The notes below the pieces were generated by a model. The model was not told the origin of the DNA and did no database searches. It saw only the letters and a program-made list of their open reading frames with translations. Made by a program: the position numbers and the translations under genes. This document shows positions 26,533-35,620 of a DNA stretch of 64,000 nucleotides, piece after piece (position 1 is the stretch's first letter; every line of letters starts with the position of its first letter). The stretch is from positions 4,712,001-4,776,000 of the forward strand of contig NZ_CP042171.1 of NCBI RefSeq assembly GCF_005938645.2, read 5' to 3'. The DNA is from Pedobacter sp. KBS0701. GTDB lineage: Bacteria > Bacteroidota > Bacteroidia > Sphingobacteriales > Sphingobacteriaceae.

Positions 26533-27057
26533 TTATTTCGCCATTATGTTATAGAAATTATAATCCGTCATTGGTGCACCGGTAATTCCTAAATTATGGC
26601 ATATTGTAATGATCTGACCACGGTGGTAGGTACTGTGGTTGAAAACATGCAGTACATATTCAAAATTCTGAAAATCGGAGGTAAACCATGGACTTTGAAT
26701 TTCTGTTTTTTCATTAAATTTATGTTCGCTTATCGCAGTAACATAAACAGCAAGGTTTTCTGACTGTTTTAATAATGAACTAAAAATCTCTGCCAAACTT
26801 TTGTATTCCCTAAATTCAAATTCAGTTTTGGCGAGGATGGAATACCAGTATTCTTGTGTTTGTAAAATATGAGCAAGGGTTAATTTTACACTTTTAAAAC
26901 TTGATAGCACTTCTTGCTCCAATAAATTTTCCGGATGTTTTTTCAACCAGTTTATCAGGGTTAAGTTTGCCCAGAAATTATAGTTTGCATAATTTTTCAT
27001 TAAATACACAAGGGAAGTTTCTTCCATTGTTTCTGCGAATAATTGTTCCTGTACCAT
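26533..27057 (-). CDS. DinB-family protein
   Basis: A 174-residue four-helix protein of the DinB/YfiT type. The metal-binding histidines are visible: His in LTLAHILQTQEYW and the pair in HVFNHSTYHRGQI (HxxxH spacing). Proteins of this fold include thiol-dependent transferases and damage-inducible proteins of unknown job. It is transcribed away from a divergent neighbour, with no operon partner. Confidence 0.88.
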   Translation of the reverse strand: MVQEQLFAETMEETSLVYLMKNYANYNFWANLTLINWLKKHPENLLEQEVLSSFKSVKLTLAHILQTQEYWYSILAKTEFEFREYKSLAEIFSSLLKQSENLAVYVTAISEHKFNEKTEIQSPWFTSDFQNFEYVLHVFNHSTYHRGQIITICHNLGITGAPMTDYNFYNIMAK

Positions 27058-27217
27058 GTTCTTCTTTGTTTTATTTATACAAAGAAAATACAGCCCACTG
27101 ACAACCCTATGGCAGTTTAAAAACTCATCCGAAAATATTTTTTACCGGCTAAATTTCCTGCAATAAAGGATATATGCTTTAAAAGAATACGCTAACCGAC
27201 TACACGCAATACCAATC

Positions 27218-27535
27218 TTATCTAATCACCCTGTCAGGAGAAAAGGCAATAAAATATTCAGATCCGGTTTCGATACTAACATTAAGATTGGGTACATTAA
27301 CTTTGGGCTGCTCTTTAAGCTGCGATAATACACTAGCAGTAAAATCGTGTATCTTTTTGGGATCTACATGAAAAGAAACTGTAGGAAAGAAATCGTGCTC
27401 TATCGCGGCCTTTCCCTGCTTACTTACCTGGCTAAACGTCCACGATTCTGTGGCCCGAAAACCATTTTCGTTGTTAGCATTATTTAAATGGTATAAAAAT
27501 ACTTTCGCCTGTAAGGCTATACTCTCATTTTGCAT
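27218..27535 (-). CDS. Hypothetical soluble protein, 105 residues
   Basis: I start it at the ATG at 27535 (MQNESIALQAKVFLYHL), because the 39 residues read from 27652 are basic, irregular and AT-derived. The protein has no signal or membrane segment. It shows regular secondary-structure-like alternation (ESWTFSQVSKQGKAAIEHDF, then VSFHVDPKKIHDFTASVLSQL) and is conserved-looking, but I recognise no family. It is followed closely by the DinB gene on the same strand. Confidence 0.65.
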   Translation of the reverse strand: MQNESIALQAKVFLYHLNNANNENGFRATESWTFSQVSKQGKAAIEHDFFPTVSFHVDPKKIHDFTASVLSQLKEQPKVNVPNLNVSIETGSEYFIAFSPDRVIR

Positions 27536-27840
27536 ACTATAAAATTTGGGCCTTTTTGGCGATAATTTGGTAAGGTAAGAAGAATTAACTGGTAGTACCC
27601 TTTTTTTAATTGATAAACAATATGGATTAACCCTGTTTTTATTTAAAAGCAATTATTTAGCATAGATATTATCGGAAAAACAGATTTGCGTAAATTTTAA
27701 AATACAAATTAGGCTTTTAAACACTACAAAGCACGTTAACTAAGTTTTCGTGTAAAATTTTCCTACAGCCAAAAAATAATGTAACACGTTCTGTTACATT
27801 TGCTAATCAGCTCTTAACGGACTAACTAAACTTAAACCCT

Positions 27841-28602
27841 ATGAAAAAAAATCTAAAACAAATCGCCATCGTTGCATTGGTTGTATTGGTAATTGCAGCC
27901 TGTAAAAAAAATCAAGAATCATCAACCATCGAACCACAAGAAACGGTAAAAAATGCAGACAAAGTTTTGCAGTATATTAAAGACCTGGGCTTCCCTTCAA
28001 CAAGTATTGTTGATAATGGAAATGAATTTATCGTTGAAGAAGATATTACCTTCCCTAAAAACATGGAAATTCCGGCTTATGGTGCTGGCGTTAAAACTGA
28101 GCAGTATTATACCGGAAGCATTGTAAACAGCACTAAAAAGCTAAACATTAGAATTTTTGTAGATCCGTCTATGACTTCTATGAGCAGCGAGATCAATAGT
28201 GCAATTGCGCAATGGAATGGTGTGCCAAATTCAACTTTACGCTTCAGCGTTGTAACTACTGCCCCTTACGACATCCTGATCAAAAATGAGAATTTAGGAA
28301 ATGGTGTTTGTGGCCAGGGGCAATTCCCTTCGGGAGGAAGCGCAGGCGCTTTGGTTAAAATCAATAAAAATTACATTGCAGGTAACTCTTTTGCACAACG
28401 CGCCAGGACTATTTGCCATGAGTTTGGACATTGTATTTCTTTCAGACATACCAACTGGGCTGCTCAAGGCGAATCTACTGCTACAAATGTTCCTGGCGTT
28501 ACCGGAACAGATGCCCTATCACTTATGAATGGTGGCCAATGCGGATCAGGCGCCACAGTATTATCACAAAAAGATAAAGATGCGACTGCTGTACTATATT
28601 AA
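27841..28602 (+). CDS. M57-type zinc metalloprotease lipoprotein
   Basis: A 253-residue lipoprotein (lipobox VIAACKK, Cys at residue 21). The zinc site CHEFGHCISFRHTNW has His193, Glu194, His197 and the third His203, the HExxHxxxxxH pattern of metzincin-like M57 peptidases of Bacteroidota. A matrixin-like stretch precedes it (SSEINSAIAQWNGVP). It is presumably displayed on the outer membrane and cleaves proteins. A strong terminator follows at 28658-28689. Confidence 0.88.
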   Translation: MKKNLKQIAIVALVVLVIAACKKNQESSTIEPQETVKNADKVLQYIKDLGFPSTSIVDNGNEFIVEEDITFPKNMEIPAYGAGVKTEQYYTGSIVNSTKKLNIRIFVDPSMTSMSSEINSAIAQWNGVPNSTLRFSVVTTAPYDILIKNENLGNGVCGQGQFPSGGSAGALVKINKNYIAGNSFAQRARTICHEFGHCISFRHTNWAAQGESTATNVPGVTGTDALSLMNGGQCGSGATVLSQKDKDATAVLY

Positions 28603-28657
28603 AATTTGCTAAAAAACTAAACAAACCTAAACTAGTTTTAAAGAGCTGATCATTAAG

Positions 28658-28689
28658 AAGCCCGGGAGCTCATTGTAGCACCCGGGCTT
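28658..28689 (+). terminator. Terminator of the M57 gene
   Basis: AAGCCCGGG / CCCGGGCTT around a 14-base loop followed by TATTCTTTT. Its last bases overlap the stop codon of the convergent epimerase gene. Confidence 0.85.
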
Positions 28690-29360
28690 TATTCTTTTGA
28701 TAAGGCAATAATGTCTCTTCCCTCCAAAATCCGTCTTTCGTCATTATGGCTCAAGGTATTGATCATTGCCTGTCCCAGTTCAGCCATGGTACAGAAACCA
28801 CTTGCGTAAACCGCCCTACCAATCGGAAATAACCAGTTGATGTATTGATAGAATTGATGTGCATATTTTTGCCCTGGCAAAGGCTTGATAAAACCCGGAC
28901 GGAAATTAAAAACCTGTTCGAAAGGTAATTTTGTTAAATCGCTTTCCGTTTTGCCTTTTACCTGTGCCCATTTCAAACGGCTATGCTCATTAGTTCCCCC
29001 ACCAGAAACATAACAAAAAGTCATATCATTATTGAGTTTGCTCAATGTCTGTGCAACATGCATAGTGAGTGTGTAGGTCATTTTATAATAGGTTTCCTGA
29101 TCAGCACCTACTGAAGTAATGCCTAAACAAAAGAAACAGGCATTATAGCCCGATAACTCACTTTCAATCGCTGAGAAATCAAAAAAATCAGCATGAATAA
29201 TCTCTTTCAGCTTTGGATGGCTATAACCACAAGGTTTGCGGTTAATCACTAAAACGCTATTAATTTCGGGACTGTTTAAACATTGCATCAATACGCCTTC
29301 GCCAACCATTCCCGTAGCACCTGTTATAATAACGTTATTTTGATCTCTGGTTTTTCCCAT
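28689..29360 (-). CDS. NAD(P)-binding Rossmann protein, HTATIP2/YbjT-like
   Basis: A 223-residue protein from the ATG at 29360 (MGKTRDQ); the frame to 29399 would add 13 residues. The dinucleotide loop is ITGATGMVGEGVL near residue 10, and an NRKP segment follows as in atypical short-chain reductases. The active-site-like YVSGGGT is also present. Such proteins are oxidoreductase- or epimerase-like with unknown substrates. It is convergent with the M57 protease. Confidence 0.85.
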   Translation of the reverse strand: MGKTRDQNNVIITGATGMVGEGVLMQCLNSPEINSVLVINRKPCGYSHPKLKEIIHADFFDFSAIESELSGYNACFFCLGITSVGADQETYYKMTYTLTMHVAQTLSKLNNDMTFCYVSGGGTNEHSRLKWAQVKGKTESDLTKLPFEQVFNFRPGFIKPLPGQKYAHQFYQYINWLFPIGRAVYASGFCTMAELGQAMINTLSHNDERRILEGRDIIALSKE

Positions 29361-29415
29361 GATTAATGATTTACAAATTAAACCGCTAAAAAGTGGCATT
29401 GTTTAGCATAATATA

Positions 29416-29444
29416 CAAAAAGAGCAAACTGTTAATTTGCTCTT
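29416..29444 (-). terminator. Terminator of the S9 peptidase gene
   Basis: AAGAGCAAA / TTTGCTCTT with a 7-base loop, then TTTTTG on the minus strand, 6 bases after the stop. Confidence 0.88.
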
Positions 29445-29450
29445 ATCATA

Positions 29451-31586
29451 CTATCTTGCTGTTGGGGCTTTCATCTGGTAATCTTTAGGCGGTTCTGCCC
29501 CCAAAAGATTTTGTACAAAGTAATCCCAACGGCGGCGCATCATATAAGGTGAATAAGCACCATAACCATGCGCACTGTTTGGAAAAATTACAAGGTCGAA
29601 AGATTTATTTGCTTTTTCCAGTGCCTCTACTACCAGTAGCGTATTGTATGGCGGTACGTTATCATCCATCATACCATGTACCAACATCAATTTTCCCTTC
29701 AGGTTTTTAGCATAGTTCTGGTTGGCTTGCGCTTCATAATCCGAATTTTCGACCAAACCATTGTAACGCTCGCCCCAATCATCTTCGTAGTTTCTATTGT
29801 CATGGTTACCTGATTCGGAAATTCCTACTTTAAAGAAATCCGGGTAACGAAACATCGCAGTAGCAGTGGCAAAACCTCCGCCCGAATGGCCCCAGATACC
29901 TACTTTTGTTGTATCGATGGGATATTTTGCAGAAAGCTGTCTGATGGCTGCAATCTGATCAGGTAAGGTGTTCTCTGCCATGTTACCGTAGCTCATGTCG
30001 TGGAAACTTTTAGAACGATCTGGGTTACTGGTACCTTCTATTACCACAACGATAAAACCCAGCTCGGCCAGGGCCTGGTTATCGCCACGCGAAGCTGCAA
30101 ATGCCCAGCTGCCTACACTACCACCCTGTGGGCCTGGATAAATATAATCGATAACGGGATATTTTTGGTTAGCATCCATTTTTGTTGGTGTAAAAACCAG
30201 ACCATAGATATCAGTTTTACCATCTTTAGCTTTCACTGAAACAGAAGTAGGTGCTTTCCAACCTGTAGCGGTTAATCTCGAAACATCAGTTTTTTCTAAA
30301 GTGTTGATCAGTTTTCCGTCAATGCTTCTTAGCACTGTTATTGCGGGTATATCAGGTTGCGAATAACTATCTACAAAATAGTTGAAAGATGGAGAAAATA
30401 CTATCTGGTGATTACCAGCTTCTGGCGTTAAAAGGGTTAAATTTTTTCCGTCGAAACCAATTTTATACAGGTAACTGAAATAAGGATTACCTTTTTCGCG
30501 TCCATTGGCAAAGAAATATAATGTTCTTGTTTTTTCATCAACTTTAACCAAACGCGAAACCACAAAATCACCTTTGGTGATCTGTTTTTTCAATTTCCCA
30601 TTACCGGAATCGTATAAATACAAATGTCCCCAGTTATCTCTTTCCGAATACCAGATAATTTCTTTTGAGGCAGGAAGATAGCGCCAGTTAATGGCACCCT
30701 GGCCAGATTCGTACTGTGTTTTTACCGTTTCTTCGAAAACTTCCCTCACCGCACCGGTTGTTGCATTGGCAATACGGAATTTTTCGTTTTTATGATCGCG
30801 TGAGGTAGATACAAAGGCTACTTCCGAGCCATCAGCTTTCCAATCGATATCATCAAAAGTACCGCTGCTTGATATATCATCACTCAAAGTTGCACGATGC
30901 GGATCGGCAGGAATGTTAAGCGAAATTACTTTTGGATTTTCTACATCAATGATCACCCTTCTGATGGTCGCGATCTCTTTATCACCAGGCAAAGGATATT
31001 TCCATGCTTTTAATACCGGCGCACCCACATTAGTGGTTACGAGGTACATATCTTTTGAATTTCTTTGGTCTTGTTGAAAAGTGGCTATCTTTTTAGAATC
31101 AGGCGACCATCTCAAAATTGGCGCATCGCTATGTTTCCATCCCGCATTATCAGTGGCATAACCATAATCTTTAATGCCATCAGTGGTGAGCTGTGTTAAT
31201 TTGCCAGAGGCCACATCTTTCACAAAAAGATTATAATCTTTAATTAAAATGGCTTTTTTTCCATCAGGTGATACTACCTCGTTGCGGCCACCAATGCCTC
31301 GCGATGACATTTCGCCACCTTTATAATCAGTAGTAGGTATTTTTGTTCTCTTTGCAGGATCTACCAGAAAAGTCTGTTCAGAACCATTGGTTTTTATGCT
31401 GTACCAAAATTTATCTTCTTTTAGCCAGTTCGGCTGCACGTTGGCATGGTCGATATACTTTGCGGTGTTGTAACTCATAAAACTTTCCGCTCTTTCGTAG
31501 TCGCTAACGGTTAAAGCTTTTTGCTGAGCATTTGCTGTTATGGCTAAAGTACAAGCCGTTACAGTAAGCCAATATTTATTCATCAT
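29451..31586 (-). CDS. S9-family prolyl oligopeptidase (dipeptidyl peptidase IV-like)
   Basis: A 711-residue exported peptidase with a signal peptide (ending ITANAQ), a beta-propeller DPP-IV N-terminal domain and an alpha/beta hydrolase C-terminal domain. The catalytic triad is visible: Ser in GIWGHSGGGF (about residue 567), Asp in GMMDDNVPP and His in PNSAHGYG. It cleaves dipeptides after Pro or Ala from peptides in the periplasm. The two ATGs at 31586 and 31583 are both possible starts. Confidence 0.94.
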   Translation of the reverse strand: MMNKYWLTVTACTLAITANAQQKALTVSDYERAESFMSYNTAKYIDHANVQPNWLKEDKFWYSIKTNGSEQTFLVDPAKRTKIPTTDYKGGEMSSRGIGGRNEVVSPDGKKAILIKDYNLFVKDVASGKLTQLTTDGIKDYGYATDNAGWKHSDAPILRWSPDSKKIATFQQDQRNSKDMYLVTTNVGAPVLKAWKYPLPGDKEIATIRRVIIDVENPKVISLNIPADPHRATLSDDISSSGTFDDIDWKADGSEVAFVSTSRDHKNEKFRIANATTGAVREVFEETVKTQYESGQGAINWRYLPASKEIIWYSERDNWGHLYLYDSGNGKLKKQITKGDFVVSRLVKVDEKTRTLYFFANGREKGNPYFSYLYKIGFDGKNLTLLTPEAGNHQIVFSPSFNYFVDSYSQPDIPAITVLRSIDGKLINTLEKTDVSRLTATGWKAPTSVSVKAKDGKTDIYGLVFTPTKMDANQKYPVIDYIYPGPQGGSVGSWAFAASRGDNQALAELGFIVVVIEGTSNPDRSKSFHDMSYGNMAENTLPDQIAAIRQLSAKYPIDTTKVGIWGHSGGGFATATAMFRYPDFFKVGISESGNHDNRNYEDDWGERYNGLVENSDYEAQANQNYAKNLKGKLMLVHGMMDDNVPPYNTLLVVEALEKANKSFDLVIFPNSAHGYGAYSPYMMRRRWDYFVQNLLGAEPPKDYQMKAPTAR

Positions 31587-31720
31587 GTTAGTTAATCTTG
31601 CGATAAAAATAATACTGTTTTGGCAAATGATTGGTATTAATCGTGATACAAAATGATTGGCTTATTTTTAACCATAAGAGCGCAGAGAGAAGGCGAAAGG
31701 CACGCAAAGCCAGTCATCTA

Positions 31721-31762
31721 TCTTCACGCATTAACTTTCGACATCGAACTTCGGACTAAATC
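31721..31762. repeat. Heptad-phased intergenic block (6 units)
   Basis: Units TCTTCAC, GCATTAA, CTTTCGA, CATCGAA, CTTCGGA, CTAAATC in phase, just past the stop of the rph gene. The stretch before it (from about 31678, GCGCAGAGAGAAGGCGAAAGG CACGCAAAG) is a second, different repeat type. See findings. Confidence 0.65.
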
Positions 31763-31769
31763 TTATCGT

Positions 31770-34394
31770 TTACCAACTTTCCAGTATCTCTACATAACCA
31801 TCTGTTCCATTCACTCTGATACGTTGTCCGTCTTTGATCAGTTTAGTCGCGTTTTCCACCCCCACTACTGCTGGCAAGCCATATTCTCTTGCAATTACAG
31901 CCCCATGCGTCATTAATCCACCAACCTCGGTAATCAGGCCCTTTATAGAAACGAACAATGGCGTCCAACTAGGATCGGTAAATGGGGTAACGAGTATATC
32001 TCCGTCCTCCAGATTCGCATCTTTCATGTTTAAGATGACCCGAGCCCGCCCTTCAATCACGCCGGAGGAAACAGCTAAACCTATAATGGCTTCGTCAGGA
32101 AGGTTTTCGCGTTTGTATTTACCCCTTATAATTTCTCCATTGGATGTAATTACCCTGGGTGGAATTAATTTTTCGTCCCGTTTAAATACTTCTTTTCTTT
32201 TATTTACAAGTTGAATATCTAATTTATTGGCGCTTACCGCTTCATGTAATTCATGAAAGGTGAGATAATAAATATCTTCTCTCTCATTAATTACTTCGGC
32301 TTTTAAGAGCTGTTCGCCTTCTTTCATTAAGGCCTGTTTATAAATGAAGAAACGGTTAACGATTCCGTATTTTGGATACTCGCGATAACCAGCAAAATTC
32401 CGGAGCAGGCTAATCATTTGTTTTGTTTCCCTTACTTTTTGTTCGCCCTCCCGCAATAACGCCAATTTATCCAATAATTCATTCTCCTTTTTTAAAGCTT
32501 CCTGTTGCCCCTGCTCAAATTTCCGTTTGCTGGCATTGGGCTCAAAATTTTTGATATTACTAAGGATCAAGGGAATGAGTATTAATGGTTTTTCGCTCCA
32601 ACGTGTATTTGTAATATCAATCTCTCCGGCGCACCGCATTCCATATTTTCCGAGATAAGCATAAATAGCTTCCTGAGCTTCCTCTCCGCCATCGAACTGA
32701 ATCAGTTTATCTAAAAAATCATCCTCCTTTGCCTCTTGTAAGTAATCAATTACCTCGGGATAAGGGCGAATTATATCTGCAACATCCAATAGTGCCAGGC
32801 CCATTTCTGAAGTGATATTGTTTGGTGCCGACTGAGACAGTATGTCTGCGGGATTTTTTTCACCCAGCCATTCTTCCATCTTTTCATTGAGCCATGATGA
32901 AGCATTCATCGCGGCTATAATCACCCCCATATGTTGCGAATCAAATATCATCTTCTTTGACTGCTCAATATCTTCCAGAATAAAATCAAATAACGCTGGT
33001 CCTGATTTCGTTTGGATATTTCGCTTTAGTGTCTCTACTGATGTCTGATTATGTTTAATCAGGTCAGCAACAATAGTGGGGTCGTTTCCTATTTGTGCCA
33101 AAATAGCTGCAGCCGACAAGCCCTTAGTGCTTTTAACCAGCACCGGGCCGTTTCCATCATCTGGTAACGGTTTTATGAAATCACCCCGTTCTGTAATGTT
33201 GATCAATGCATCTTTTATGAGCGGATCATGTTGGCTCATCGCATCTAATAAACTTTCTCTACCAACTGGTGTAGCCAAATTATCCGTTACATCAACAAAC
33301 AACCTTCCGCCAGCACCAAACATAGGTCTGGCCGCTCTTAATTGCCATAATGATAGTCCTAATGGTTTCATGGCATCTGTCATCATTTGCTGATGCCCCA
33401 CAGATATAAACACACGATTTTCAGCATCATTTGTTTCAGGGATGGGATATAATGTGGTAATTGGCCTGCTCTGTACCATATAAAATGTATCGTTGAACAA
33501 ACACCATTCGATATCCTGTGGCTGGCCGAAATGTTCTTCGATTTTTCGGCCCAATTGCTCCAGCTGTAAAATCTGTTCGTCTGTTAGCACTTGCTTATTT
33601 TGCACTTCTGCCGAAAGCGCCTGAGATTCAGTACCTCCATCTTTTAAAGCATAAATGGCCAGTTTCTTGGCTGATATTTTTTTATGGATAATCCTGCCAT
33701 TGCAAACCTGATAATGATCAGCATTAACCAGGCCTGAAACCAGTGTCTCACCCAGCCCAAAACTGGCATCAATAGATAATATTTTCCGATTTCCAGAAAC
33801 AGGATCTGCTGTAAATAAAATTCCTGCTGCCTGCGGAAAAACCATTTTCTGCACAACGACAGACAATTGAACTTTTCGGTGATCAAACCCATTCTGAATG
33901 CGGTAAATTACAGCTCTATCCGTAAATAACGATGCCCAGCATTTGCTGATATGCTTAAGGACGTTTGTTTTACCGATGATATTCAAATAAGTATCCAGTT
34001 GCCCTGCAGAAGATGCCATTGGTAAGTCTTCTGCGGTCGAACTCGATCTGATAGCAAAAGCCTCCTGTTCGTTAAAATTAATAAGATAACTTTCAATCTC
34101 TTCCGTTACATCATCAGGAATGCATACATTTTCGATAAGTTTACGTATTTCTGCACTCGTTATACCAACCGACTCCAGATCTACTGTTTTAAACTGACTC
34201 AATTCATCCAATAAATCAGTAAGCTGCTCATTGTTTGCTGTTATTTTTTTATAAGCTTTGGTTGTTATACAAAAGCCATCGGGTACTTGTATCCCTTCAA
34301 TTCTTGATAGTTCGCCAAGATTTGCACCCTTACTCCCTACGCCTGAAATATCAGACCTGTCGATTTCCTGAAAACCAATCGCGTATGTACTCAT
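31770..34394 (-). CDS. rph: Rifamycin-inactivating phosphotransferase
   Basis: An 874-residue enzyme built like PEP synthase. It has an N-terminal ATP-grasp part (SGVGSKGANLGELSRI, AIRSSSTAEDLP, QDIEWCLFNDTFYMVQSRPI), a middle drug-binding part (SVGHQQMMTDAMKPLGLSLW) and a C-terminal swivelling domain with the phosphocarrier His830 in TEVGGLMTHGAVIAREYG. The length and the middle domain match the Listeria-type rifampicin phosphotransferase rather than PpsA. It phosphorylates rifamycins using ATP, which inactivates them. It is a single gene, probably intrinsic to the chromosome. A different PEP-utilising role is possible but less likely. Confidence 0.9.
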   Translation of the reverse strand: MSTYAIGFQEIDRSDISGVGSKGANLGELSRIEGIQVPDGFCITTKAYKKITANNEQLTDLLDELSQFKTVDLESVGITSAEIRKLIENVCIPDDVTEEIESYLINFNEQEAFAIRSSSTAEDLPMASSAGQLDTYLNIIGKTNVLKHISKCWASLFTDRAVIYRIQNGFDHRKVQLSVVVQKMVFPQAAGILFTADPVSGNRKILSIDASFGLGETLVSGLVNADHYQVCNGRIIHKKISAKKLAIYALKDGGTESQALSAEVQNKQVLTDEQILQLEQLGRKIEEHFGQPQDIEWCLFNDTFYMVQSRPITTLYPIPETNDAENRVFISVGHQQMMTDAMKPLGLSLWQLRAARPMFGAGGRLFVDVTDNLATPVGRESLLDAMSQHDPLIKDALINITERGDFIKPLPDDGNGPVLVKSTKGLSAAAILAQIGNDPTIVADLIKHNQTSVETLKRNIQTKSGPALFDFILEDIEQSKKMIFDSQHMGVIIAAMNASSWLNEKMEEWLGEKNPADILSQSAPNNITSEMGLALLDVADIIRPYPEVIDYLQEAKEDDFLDKLIQFDGGEEAQEAIYAYLGKYGMRCAGEIDITNTRWSEKPLILIPLILSNIKNFEPNASKRKFEQGQQEALKKENELLDKLALLREGEQKVRETKQMISLLRNFAGYREYPKYGIVNRFFIYKQALMKEGEQLLKAEVINEREDIYYLTFHELHEAVSANKLDIQLVNKRKEVFKRDEKLIPPRVITSNGEIIRGKYKRENLPDEAIIGLAVSSGVIEGRARVILNMKDANLEDGDILVTPFTDPSWTPLFVSIKGLITEVGGLMTHGAVIAREYGLPAVVGVENATKLIKDGQRIRVNGTDGYVEILESW

Positions 34395-34710
34395 TTATTT
34401 TATTGTTCTTATCTGGTAGAGTTTTGTTCTTCCTTCGTATTTAAAAAACAATTAAACCTTGTTTATCAATACTTTAAACTCAATTTAAAAGGAAGTAAAA
34501 AGCCAAAAATATAAGCTATAAAATGCGGAAACAACCTTTTTAACCTATATTTTTCAAAACGCAATAATGCTTGCGGGATCTGCGTTATCCTTACAACGAA
34601 TGGGTTACAAAAAGTCGTTTTAGAGTAGTGTTTTGACCAAAAAAGACTCAACTTATTTGTAGTGCCTCTTTCATTTAAGACAGTGCCTTAGTGAAAAATC
34701 CGGAAAACAA

Positions 34711-34735
34711 AAAACCCGACTATCATCGGGCTTTG
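34711..34735 (-). terminator. Terminator-like hairpin beside the tRNA remnant
   Basis: AAAACCCGA / TCGGGCTTTG around a 6-base loop. On the minus strand it follows the tRNA-like remnant and ends in TTTTTTG, as expected of a tRNA terminator. Confidence 0.65.
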
Positions 34736-34741
34736 TTTTTG

Positions 34742-34777
34742 CTGTCGGGCTGAACGGGCTACAATCGAACCCCTAGT
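34742..34777 (-). pseudogene. Orphan tRNA 3'-end-like remnant
   Basis: On the minus strand the sequence reads TAGGGGTTCGATTGTAGCCCG TTCAGCCCGACAG: a TTCGA T-loop with a decayed stem, followed by the spacer and terminator usual behind tRNA genes. No D-arm or anticodon arm precedes it, so only about 35 bases of a tRNA end remain. Confidence 0.45.
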
Positions 34778-34942
34778 GCCTCTTTTATTATTATTAAACG
34801 ATCAAAATATAAAAAAAGTAATTGAAAATGAGGTAATTAAAAAAGAGACTCAATTTGCTATGCAAAAAAACCTAAAGAATCCACCTTTAAAAAAAAGGAA
34901 AAATAGAGGTCCGAAAATTTAATTTTTTCTACGAAAAAATAG

Positions 34943-34970
34943 TGAGCGGGATTCTATCGAACTCTTAGCT
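34943..34970 (-). pseudogene. Second tRNA T-arm-like remnant
   Basis: On the plus strand GAGCGGGATTCTATCGAACTC resembles the T-arm region of the intact tRNA-Ser read the same way (GGGCGGGATTCGAACCC at 46505), with an inserted TATC. It has the same orientation as that tRNA and could be a decayed attachment-site copy. The match is short. Confidence 0.35.
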
Positions 34971-35007
34971 TACTATAAATCTATTTAATCTGTGATAACA
35001 TGATAAA

Positions 35008-35376
35008 TTATGACGTCGAATTGGTTTGGCAACTGTAAGTATCCCACCACTGCTTCCATTGTTCATTTGGCAGGACATTTCCATTTAGTCTGTAAACTCG
35101 ATTCAGCTCCCGGCAAATACACCGCATTAATGCGTTCGTAGCGCGATCAATTTCCTGCTGCGAAAAGGCTTTTTCAGATGCGAGAGCCTCATTATAGTCG
35201 CTCCAGCAAGTCCTCAGACGATTACTAAAAAGAGTTATTGTGTCAGCAGGAATTATATCTAAAAGGTCAGTAACCTCTTCTTGCAGTTCTTTATTGTTAA
35301 ATATAACGAGAATAAAGGTTGGCAGAAGACGCCATTTGGCACTTATTATAAAATCGAACCGGCAACCAATCTTCAT
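35008..35376 (-). CDS. Hypothetical protein, possibly truncated
   Basis: The C-terminal 95 residues look genuinely coded (KELQEEVTDLLDIIPADTI, then SQQEIDRATNALMRCICREL and a Trp-rich end EQWKQWWDTY). The N-terminal part up to the ATG at 35376 or 35478 is basic and hydrophobic, and less convincing. No family recognised. It lies on the same strand as the toxin locus but 245 bases past it, so it may be unrelated or the broken remnant of a longer gene. Confidence 0.4.
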   Translation of the reverse strand: MKIGCRFDFIISAKWRLLPTFILVIFNNKELQEEVTDLLDIIPADTITLFSNRLRTCWSDYNEALASEKAFSQQEIDRATNALMRCICRELNRVYRLNGNVLPNEQWKQWWDTYSCQTNSTS

Positions 35377-35620
35377 ATAGAAGTAATGACATTTAGAAAA
35401 TTGCTTGATTTTTCTATAAATCGTCATAATCCATTTTTTGATAAGTTGTTTACTAAAATCGGTTGACAAAAAAAGCATAATGCTTTTGATGGATGCATAA
35501 GTATCCTGAAAGCTTCTATAATTTTACTTTCTGATTTAGACTAATTTATCAGAATAGTTTTTAAATGAACTTATCAAGATTGAATTGCTGAGAAGTAATT
35601 TTAAAAATCGGTTTGGCGAC

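Larger units (their letters stand above)
34395..35007. other. Gene-free left flank of the accessory island
   Basis: No gene is supported in these 613 bases. The stretch holds a terminator-like hairpin, two decayed tRNA-3'-end-like sequences, and short direct repeats: TAGTGCCTCTTTCATT at 34660 and TAGTGCCTCTTTTATT at 34774; AAAAAAGACTCAACTT at 34639 and AAAAAAGAGACTCAATTT at 34839. It looks like an insertion or excision scar. Confidence 0.55.

Noticed and set aside
34466..34651. A 61-codon minus-strand frame beside rph
   Set aside because: Basic, AT-derived sequence with no conserved feature, lying in the scar region.
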